Assembly (NCBI GenBank): GCA_019454045.1
Contig: SKCR01035603.1
Span: 16,665-80,664 of the forward strand
Length of the DNA: 64,000 bases
Direction of reading: 5' to 3'
Source of the DNA: Zanthoxylum bungeanum
Lineage: Eukaryota > Streptophyta > Magnoliopsida > Sapindales > Rutaceae
Of the stretch, positions 55,496 through 64,000 are shown one piece after another. The notes under the pieces were generated by a model, which saw nothing but the letters and a program-made list of their open reading frames with translations, was not told the origin of the DNA and made no database searches. Numbering within the stretch: position 1 is the stretch's first letter; each line of letters starts with the position of its first letter. The translations under genes and the position numbers were made by a program.

Positions 55496-56690
55496 GACAC
55501 CCTAGGTACGGGGTTAGCACTCAGACATTTGTGGCTCTCTAGGTACGGAGACGTCACCGCGACACCCTAGGTACGGGGTTAGCATTCAGACATTTGTGGC
55601 ACTCCGGGTATGGAGATATACACAGCTGCGACACCCTAGGTACGGGGTTAGCACTCAGACATTTGTGGCTCTCTAGGTACGGAGGCGTCACTACGACACC
55701 CTAGTAGGGGGTTAGCACTCAGACATTTGTGGCTCTCTAGGTACGGAGACATCACCGCGACACCCTAGGTACGGGGTTAGCATTCAGACATTTGTGGCAC
55801 TCTAGGTACGGAGGCGTCACTGCGACACCCTAGGTACGGGGTTAGCATTCAGACATTTGTGGCTCTCTAGGTACGGAGACGTCACCGTGACACCCTAGGT
55901 ACGAGGTTAGCATTAAGACATTTGTGGCTCTCTAGGTACGGAGACGTCACCGCGACACCCTAGGTACGGGGTTAACATTCAGACATTTGTGGCACTCTAG
56001 GTACGGAGGCGTCACTGCGACACCCTAGGTACGGGGTTAGCATTCAGACATTTTGTGGCTCTCTAGGTACAGAGACGTCACTGCGACACCCTAGGTACGA
56101 GGTTAGCATTCAGACCACAGCGACGCCCTAGGTACGGGGTTAGCACGCCAGGTACGACATGTGGACTATTCGGACATTTGTGGCTCTCTAGGTACGGAGA
56201 CGTCACTGAGACACCCTAGGTACGAGGTTAGCATTCAGACCACAGCGACGCCCTAGGTACGGGGTTAGCACGCCAGGTACGGCATGTGGACTATTCAGAC
56301 ATTTTGTGGCTCTCTTGGTACGGAGACGTCACTGCGACACCCTAGGTACGGGGTTAGCATTCAGACCACAGCGACGCCCTAGGTACGGGGTTAGCACGCC
56401 AGGTACGGCATGTGGACTATTCAGACATTTTGTGGCTCTCTAGGTACGGAGACGTCACTGCGACACCCTAGGTACGGGGTTAGCATTCAGACCACAGCGA
56501 CGCCCTAGGTACAGGGTTAGCACGCCAGGTACGGCATGTGGACTATTCAGACATTTGTGGCTCTCTAGGTACGGAGACGCCACTGCGACACCCTAGGTAC
56601 GGGGTTAGCATCCAGACAACCAACATCATCACTGCGGCACTCTAGGTAAGGAGACGCAACCGCGACGCCCTAGGTACGGGGTTTAGCATT
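55496..56690 (+). repeat. Element C tandem array 3 (CCTAGGTACGGGGTTAGCA satellite)
   Basis: A basic unit of about 66 bp (GACACCCTAGGTACGGGGTT, AGCATTCAGACATTTGTGGC, TCTCTAGGTACGGAGACGTC) is repeated about nine times to about 56090. There follow four higher-order units, marked by CACGCCAGGTACG at 56144, 56269, 56395 and 56521 (spacing 125, 126 and 126 bp). Absent from element B. Confidence 0.88.
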
Positions 56691-56760
56691 ATCAACTCAG
56701 CACAGCAGGCAGACCAGGTGACAGCTGGCGAGCCAGGTAAGTAAAAATGCATTGCACGTA

Positions 56761-56817
56761 CTTTGATAGGATTGTCATTGTCACACACTGCACAAGTCCT
56801 ATCAAAGTGGGGGCGAC
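56761..56817 (+). promoter_or_regulatory. Element C polypurine tract with conserved stem-loop
   Basis: CTTTGATAGGA (56761-56771) pairs perfectly with TCCTATCAAAG (56797-56807) across 25 bases. The 3' arm runs into AAAGTGGGGGCGAC, which touches the LTR start at 56818. Same arm sequence and loop length as in element B. Confidence 0.78.
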
Positions 56818-59061
56818 TGTAGGCATCGCATTTTTGCATATCAGCCCGATGATGAGTCTCGTATGGAGACACTACCTCTTTAGTTGTGAAAGTCGCGGGA
56901 AACGGACGTTGGAAGGGTAAAGTTGGAAAATTGAATTTTCGTTGGATTTAACCTCGTTGTTTGGCTTCGGGTTGCTCGTTGGACCTCTGTTTTAAAACAC
57001 ACCAAACCCATTAAAACACATCTCACAAATTAAATAATTAAAACATTTAAAATACATGTCACAAACTAAATAAATCCAATTAAATTAAATAAAACACATG
57101 TCACAAATTAAAATTCATTTCCCAAATTAAAATATTCAAATTAAATTCCATAAATAACATTCCTAATTAAAATAAATCACATTCCTAATTTAATTAAATC
57201 ACCTACCAATTTAAATAATCATATCCTTAATTAAAAAGAACAAATCAAATCAATTCCCCTAATTAAAGATTTCCTTATCATACTAAATTAAAAGATATCC
57301 CAGTTAATACACAATCCTATTCCTTCTCCAACAAGGTAAACCTCCTCCCTTGGCCTATAAAAATAACCCTTCTCCACACAAACCAAACCTGGCGGGCTGA
57401 CTCATTCTCACAAAAGAAACACAAAGAATAAACCCTCACAAATAGCCTCCAATTCACGTCAAACACAAAACCCACTTACTGCCCTCCACTCAAACTTCAA
57501 GCCAAATACGCATCAAACCCTCACGTTGCCAAGTACCCCACGCTCAGCTCTCTCTCAACTCCTCCACGCCACATTACCCTGCGCACACTCTCCTATTACC
57601 TTCAAGCAACACCTGATCCTCACGTCAAGCCCATATTGCCCCTCAAGCCACGCCTCACGCCCCACGTTCACAAACCTAGCACACATACTTCCCCAAGCAC
57701 GTCCCAAACACTTTCTCAAGCCTCCTTGCACGTCCAAAAACCTCCTTGAAGCCTCCATTGCCGAATCATTAAACCTAAGCACCCTCCATTGCCGCATCTT
57801 TCACCCTTCACCAACACCCTTCACGCCTAAACCCCTTTCACTGCCCTCCATTGCCGAATTTTAGCCACCATTCACAGCCCTAAAACACACCAAAATAAGC
57901 CTCAAATAAATCCCTAAAGTCGCACTAAAAACTCTCCAAACACAGCCCCATTCGCAGCCCCAAAACAGTCCCCAAAAACGCCCCCACTGCACCTTGAACT
58001 GCGCATCTTCAACTTCTGTTCTGGTCAGTTTTGGCTGCGACTTTAGCCAGCAAAACAGCCCTAAAATCACCTAGAAAACCCCTCAAAAATCTCCATAAAG
58101 TTTCCCTAAAAAACCCTCAAAACCGCAGCTCCATTAGCCTTCAAAATCACTCAAAACAGTCCACTAAATCACCAAGACAGTGACCTGAAACGAGAGCAGC
58201 GAAACAGCAGTGAAACGGACTTGAAACAGCAGCCCGAGCATCAAAGCAGCGAGGAAAGACATTGAGTAGACAAATCGGAAAAGCATCGGATCAATCTCCC
58301 TTCCAACGGACGTGTAACGCCCTTTCTTAGACGACAAAAGAGGTTAGACCTGAGGGCACCCTTTTTACTTATCTTCTTTATTTTTGTTTATTTCTCTTGA
58401 TATATAATTGCATGAGAGTCATTTGAGGCATGATGTGATTGTTAGATGAGCGGGATATGTGTTCCCTTTTGTGGTATATCGGATGGAAACCCGGACATAA
58501 ATTCCATAGCCGATTCCGAATGGACGGTAATATGGTCTGCACTCGGGATACAATGCCACGTACCACTTAAGATACACATATCTCGTCTCATCCAATTTTG
58601 TATTTGAGCATGTTATAGTCTTTAGGTTGTTTGTTTATTATTTAAAGCATGGCATAATTTAGTTGTTATTTATTTGTTAAAGCATATTTAGGTTGTTCTT
58701 TATGCATATTATTAGTTTATGATGTGTTAGGATAATGATTTATACATGTTGCTTTATGATTCAATATGCTCGTTGTGTTACATTGCGTGGAATTATTTGG
58801 ATGAAAACATGTTAGATCTAAGTACCCTTGAGCATGATTATTGAGTAGACTTGGTTAGTTCATTGCACAAATTATATCATCACAAGTGACATAAGTAAGG
58901 GACCATTCCGAACCCAACGGTTTGAGGTCTTCCCTTGCGAGGGGTGAGTGCGGCCTTAAATCTTTGTCCCGGTTCACACCGGGTGGCGACTCCATGTTAT
59001 TTCGTACTTCCCAACTAGGCCGCGAGCCTAGAACAGCGTCGCCCAGGTTCTGTTGTCTACA
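56818..59061 (+). repeat. Element C 3' LTR
   Basis: Nearly identical to the 5' LTR. The differences I see are mostly single-base length changes in A/T or C runs. TATA at 57354-57367. Frames 57526-57864, 58855-59133 and others are LTR artefacts. Confidence 0.9.
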
Positions 59062-60472
59062 CACGTGCCACACTCGAATTAGAAATGTGAATGCGCTCGC
59101 AAATAATCTCGGGCTCGGGTTCGCTAATTCCAAATTAACGAATTTTCTGTTGCTTCGTAATTAAATGATTACACCTAGCGAAGTCACTATTCACGTCGCT
59201 AACGAATTAATTCTAAATTAACTCGTTCGCCCGAATTAAAATCTAATTTTAATTCGGCGTCGAAATCCAATTTCGTTTAATATATCAAATATATTAGTTA
59301 ATCGATTAATTCCAAAATAATCGTTATCTCTCTTTATGATATTTTATCCCAGATAAAATATCTCCGTAATTAATCTCAGATTAACTTTCTCTCTCTTCTA
59401 ATTAATCCCAGATTGATTTAGAGTGAGAGTTATATGTCATCGGTGAATCTTTGGGAAGCGACCCATGAGATCCCCGGATATGTTGGCAGTAAATTCGGTC
59501 GTCGGACTATCCGAACACGTAAGTACCTCGTCGTACTCGTTTATACCGATTTATAAGACAAGGTTGGCCTTAAGCAAAGAGCCATGCCTACCCAATTCTC
59601 CGGAAATATCCTTACAGGAATAAAGGATCTATATCAGGCGTAGTATACGTAGTATTGCGTATTTCTGTCCAGTATCGAATGATCACGTGCTAGGCCTGGG
59701 GCTGGAATTATGTATGCCCCGTACGAAGCACATGTCAGATGTCTGGTGACTAGTCTCTATAATCGGATAAACCTGACCTTGTCATTTTATCCCGATAGCT
59801 GCAGCATTTAAGAGAACCAGTCCTGTATCCTACGTGACCATCATCTCCATATGACTAGAGTGACACTTCTGTCTTGACATCACACCCAACACACTACGAT
59901 CTCAATATATCCAGTATTGGCGTACACAGAACTTGTTAAAGCCCTGGACGACCTCAACCAAAGTATATTGATTGTCAAAAGTATTAGCGGTGCAAGTCTC
60001 AGGTTAAGACCAAATACACCTACCCTGATTTCGGACTTCCATAGACACATAGTCATACTACCAATGGAATTCCGATGGGGTCTATCCAGAGCGAAGCTGT
60101 TTCCCGTACCATCGGTGAAACACAACCTCCTATTACACTTGCATGAATATCCTATACCCAAATATATGAAAACTATGTCGTTGTGCCCTCACAACGCTCA
60201 CAAGTGTAATACTAGTCTTTTACGTATTTATCGATGTCCAAACTCGACAATACTCTGACTATGGATATTTAATGATTTATCCTTCGTGGACTGATTATGT
60301 CTCATATCATTCTCCGTCCAGGAACAAATCATAGGGACCTCCTATCATTTATACATCTAGGTGATCTAATCACAAATGATAAGAGAGCAATCTCCTTTGT
60401 CACATAGTTAATTTGTACAACAACACCATGATCTGTACAAATAGTGACGCTATGGGTCATAATTGTCCAACA
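59062..60472 (-). repeat. Copia A5 3' LTR, proximal part
   Basis: Resumes after the second CACGT with GCCACACTCGAATT, matching A2 30830-30880 inverted, and runs to the LTR start (plus ...ATTGTCCAACA, 60472). With 49549-50153 it makes an LTR of about 2011 bp, as expected for the family. Frames 59880-60258 are LTR shadows. Confidence 0.87.
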
Positions 60473-61720
60473 ATCTCCCACTTGGCCTATAGCCAGTCAC
60501 TCGAGTGCTTGACACCTGAATTATGTACGGTTGGCTCAAACTGCTGAGAAAAGGCTTTCGTCAGCGGATTTGCATAATTATCGTCTGACGCGATTTATTC
60601 GATCATCACATCGCCACGATGTATGATCCGAACGAATCAGAGATATCGAAGTATGTATCTGGATCGTTGATGAGACCATTAATTCTTTAGCCTGTGTGAC
60701 GCCTAGCTCAGTTGCTAACAGAATTATATCTAATCTAATTAGATTTATTATCGACCCAGAAGGCTTCTATTGCCGCCTCAGTGCAGAGCAATAACCCACA
60801 TTTGTTGTTTATTCGGTAACAGAATCTTGCCTGGAAGATTTCCAGCTCACTGTACGTTATTTCAAACGGTGTTAGTACGTTTGCGGACTCATAGTCGTTT
60901 ATCGGTTTAGAAACTGCTACAGTGATCCCAGTCACTACAAGTTCTCATTCTCCATAGACTAAGACAACATCCTTAGTTCTCTAAGATACTAAGTATGTTC
61001 CTAACTTCAATCCAGTGACTATCACTTGGATTGGCCTGTTTGTGAATCCATATGCTCAAAGCGTATGAGACACCAGGTCGCGTATATTTTTCAATGTACG
61101 ATTTGTCGGAGAGTATTCGAATGCCAAGCTTTCCCCGATAGTTTATATGGGAATATCATTTCCAAGAAATGACATATTATCATTATTATAGGACAACCAC
61201 TGTCAGTGCGCTCCCACTAACCCTCTTATATACACAAGAATCATTTCGTTTTGAATCAAATCATAAACCATTATGATTACATCAAAACGATAATTCCAAG
61301 AACCTATGCTTGCTTCAATCCAAACATGGATCGAATAACCTGCAAACCTTGTTTGCTAGTTAAGGTACGACAAAACCGACAGGATGTTGTAAACATCCTC
61401 CAAAAGGTTTCCTTTTCAGGAAAGCGATTTTCCAGTTAAGCTGTCATATTTCATAAATGAAACATGCAGCATTAGCAAGCATTATCCAAATGGATTTACC
61501 GTGGCAACAGGTAAAAGGTTGAATCGTAATCAACACAATGTTGATAACGATACCTTTCAGCTAAAAGCCTAGCTTTATACGTTGGTATGTTGCCATCCAT
61601 GTATGTCTTCCTTGAAGACTAATACAGTACCAATAGGCACAATGCCTTGTGGTACATCAACTAGTGTCTAAACATAGTTGATATACATGGAATCCATTTT
61701 GGACTCATGACACTTTGTCA
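60473..61720 (-). pseudogene. Copia A5 RNase H / reverse transcriptase remnant
   Basis: Begins with the inverted polypurine tract (minus AAGTGGGAGA, 60473-60485). It aligns with A3 31835-33000 and A2 28330-29460. The segment 61300-61420 matches the RT block around YGLKQ and the following cysteine/proline-rich text, and 61160-61210 is the former VDD box, now deleted or shifted. It is heavily decayed with no long frame. Confidence 0.72.
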
Positions 61721-62790
61721 TAATAGGGAGTTGATACCTTGTATCACTTCCTCATACGTAGTCAGTTGGTATACCTTAAAAGATTGACATCTTTATGAGG
61801 TGAGATCAGAAACCATACCCCAGGTTATTTTCTGACTCTCTCCGACTACACGGTTGTTGTGTATACGAAGATTAATGGTAATAGTTTCATCATTGATGAA
61901 CTATTTGTGTTCTATTAGGATTCAGTGCCTTGAACAGTATTACTCCGATTTTCAATCGAGTTTTATTATCCTCCCACTTACCACTGCATATCGGTATTCC
62001 TTTAAGGAAACCGCATGGTGAGCAACAATTACATTGTTCTCTCGTAGTTGTATAAGTACAATACTTTGGTATCCCTAGGATTACCGACAATTGGCACTTA
62101 TCCAATTTGGGTTCTAGTTTGGTATCATCTAAACATATGCCTAGCATACCCAAATATTCACGATTGAGAAACCTAGTTTTTTTCCTGTTCATATCTAATA
62201 TGAAATCTGTCAACACAGATTATTATGGAACCTTATTCAAAATAAGTTCTGCACTGTTTATGCTTATCCGTTGAAGGAAATGGTAGCTCAGAGTGACTCA
62301 TGATTAACTTATCATGTCTAACAGAATTCGGTTACTCAGTTCGGACACACAGTCAATTGACGAGTCCGGGAGGAGTCCTCATCATAGAAAGACTACTTAC
62401 TCTTTCTAGTGAAATTAGAAAATTATTGCTTAAGTATTTTCCATTACGGTCTTACCGTGACGGTATAATACTATAGCCGATCTGTTTGTCTATTTCGTGT
62501 CGAAACTTTAAAGTTTTCGATTTGTGTTCTTCAAAAAGAACACATAACCATAACGCAATGCCACATCTGTATAGGTCACGAAATATTCATATCCACTTCT
62601 AGCCTAGCTAGACATGGGCCCACTTGCTTCACTATGAACTAGGGCTAACAGATTGGTGGCATTTACACTTTTACCAAGTAAATAGTGTTTTAGGCACTTT
62701 ACCCAATAAACTAGATTCGTAGACTTTATTGAATAGAATCAAATTAGTCCGAGTACCCACTCTTCCAAAGTGTGGATATACGAGTCTTGT
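61721..62790 (-). pseudogene. Copia A5 linker and integrase remnant
   Basis: Frame 61890-62216 carries NREYLGMLGICLDDTKLEPK, the linker block also seen in A3 (33415-33612). 62370-62640 aligns with the integrase core (A3 33840-34120, A2 27300-27560). Stops and shifts occur throughout. Confidence 0.72.
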
Positions 62791-64000
62791 TAATTGTGGT
62801 CCCAAACAACAATGCCACAATATGTTTCTTATGATCAAATCAGTTGAGCTATTTGTTTGTCATGTTATATCTTTGAGATTTATTTTATATTCAAAATATA
62901 AACTCTGTTATTCACATCTAATGTGTTTATCTCAATATCATCTATATATAATAAAACACTTTAGTGTTCTAGAATATAAAGGTTCACCCGCAGCGGGTTA
63001 AACACTGATATAGAGATAATGTTTCTAGTCAAACTAGTTACATTATAATAGTTCCCTAATTTAAGTACACACCCGAGGGTAGTTCCTAAAGTTAGGTATC
63101 TACGGTTAAAATAGCGACTTTCGTCCCGTTTCCTATTCGCAGATAAATCTCTATTAAAGTCAGTATCTTGTTCAAAACAGATTCTGAACATCAATATATA
63201 TATGTACCACACACTAAGTATTTAAAATCCAATTTCAATACTAGTAGTGAACATAATTATGACAAATATATTTTAAGTCAGAGCCTTGCTCGTTCTTCAT
63301 TTCCTTCATGTCTGCTTTGTCCAAACGGCAGTCACGCTTCCGCAATCCCGTTTGCCACATTTAGGCAGACATTTTGGGATATCTTCTTTATCTTACCAGA
63401 AGACTATAATGATTTTGCCTTTTGCCCTTTTCATATTCCAGAAGCCTTTGGCCAAGCCTTGGCCTTCTAGAATATTGAAGTAAGGTGCCCTTGCGCTACT
63501 TGCCTAATTGCAAACTTTGACTTTGTCTCCTTGAGAATAGTCATTAACTCTCCAAGAGTTATTTATTGCAATTTAGTACTTCTAAAATCTAAATATAGAT
63601 TTGTGAAGATCCTTCAATTTCAGTATCATACTTGAAGGATCTAATCCTTAGTTCTGATTCAGAATTAAGGAGTCTACTTAGGCGGCAAGCTTAATGGATT
63701 AAGCACTTAAGTTATCATCACATAATCTTCCAAAGATTATGCTCTACTATTTCCTTAACTCCGGGCTTAGGCATAATATGTTAGTTTATCAAATAAAGTA
63801 ACTATTTATTTTTCAGGACCATCCTAAAATTTATTCCCAATTTGAAAATTAAACCATTTAAATACATTTTCCCTAGGATTATGTTTTAAATGTCAATCTT
63901 TCACTTTTATCTTAATTTTAATAGTCCAACTATTTAATCAACGATTTAGGTACTATTTATTATAATGATTACAATAATCCAACCATTTAATCAACTATAA
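62791..64000 (-). pseudogene. Copia A5 protease-gag remnant, running off the window
   Basis: 62961-63212 matches the post-protease block (LGCVLKLGNYYNVTSLTRNI). 63325-63370 is the former zinc knuckle (minus TGCCTAAATGTGGCAAACGG, frame lost). 63500-64000 aligns with decayed gag of A2 (25920-26420). The gag start, leader and 5' LTR of A5 must lie beyond 64000. Confidence 0.72.

Larger units (their letters stand above)
50154..59061 (+). mobile_element. Element C: complete chimeric Tat/Ogre-like non-autonomous gypsy element
   Basis: 8.9 kb with LTRs of 2239 bp (50154-52392) and 2244 bp (56818-59061), and a perfect 5-bp duplication CACGT (50149-50153, 59062-59066). It has an Arg-type PBS, a leader homologous to B, an aborted gag start, an Athila-type 3' UTR segment, a Tat 3' UTR with several tandem arrays, and a hairpin polypurine tract. 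It has no gag or pol domains. The nearly identical LTRs indicate recent movement of the chimeric form, necessarily in trans. Confidence 0.9.

Noticed and set aside
54885..55505. 206-codon plus-strand frame in element C
   Set aside because: A repetitive translation of tandem arrays 1 and 2. The frame is open because unit lengths happen to lack stops, and the shared B array is read differently.
55496..56690. Regularly spaced repeats suggesting a CRISPR-like array
   Set aside because: Units abut without unique spacers, the context is a plant retrotransposon 3' UTR, and no cas-like genes occur. It is a satellite-type array.

Overview
This window reads as heterochromatic, repeat-dense flowering-plant (probably eudicot) nuclear DNA. 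I find no host gene that I can support. Almost all of it is explained by at least nine LTR retrotransposons, nested and mutually truncated. The plant assignment rests on three things: the primer-binding-site classes (initiator Met for copia; Asp and Arg tRNA types for Athila-like and Tat/Ogre-like gypsy), the domain sequences, and the plant-style LARD and TR-GAG non-autonomous elements. All coding remnants are broken except a nearly intact gypsy gag. I use local labels. Family A is a Ty1/copia family with LTRs of about 2 kb (copies A1-A6). B and C are Tat/Ogre-like non-autonomous gypsy elements. D and G are Athila-like gypsy elements. E is a copia LTR fragment, F a second copia family, and H an unassigned LTR-like fragment.

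Layout, left to right. 1-2256: decayed LTR-like DNA. 2257-16615: copia A1 (+), with LTR, leader and gag-protease, carrying the complete 9.9-kb B (-) at 4912-14808 in its leader. 16616-36335: copia A3 (-), which landed in the A1 protease region. Its 3' LTR is split (16616-17885 and 31494-31834) by copia A2 (+, 17886-31493), and the A2 leader carries the complete 5.4-kb D (+, 19349-24781). 36336-36468: a scrap of copia RT (A6), followed by part of the LTR of E (36469-37858). 37859-40322: A4 LTR, PBS and leader. 40323-48143: an Athila-like element G (+), entered by copia F (-). 48144-49548: H. 49549-64000: copia A5 (-), running off the right edge, with the complete 8.9-kb C (+, 50154-59061) inside its 3' LTR.

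Three nested insertions (B, C, D) can be checked inside the window, because paralogous family A copies preserve the empty site and target duplications remain. The order of events is A1, then B and A3; A3, then A2, then D; and H, then A5, then C. Several junctions are short-homology deletions rather than clean insertions.

The most interesting biology is non-coding. Two Tat-type elements lack pol but keep hypervariable satellite-like arrays in the 3' UTR, plus a perfect 11-bp stem-loop overlapping the polypurine tract. One of them (C) is a chimera containing about 0.8 kb of Athila-type 3' UTR. The D LTRs carry six GGCGCC-N2-GGCGCC inverted pairs upstream of the TATA box, some matching the E2F consensus. 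Two unrelated copia families each keep a short motif repeated three or four times in otherwise diverged leaders. All family and lineage assignments come from reading motifs by eye, not from database searches.
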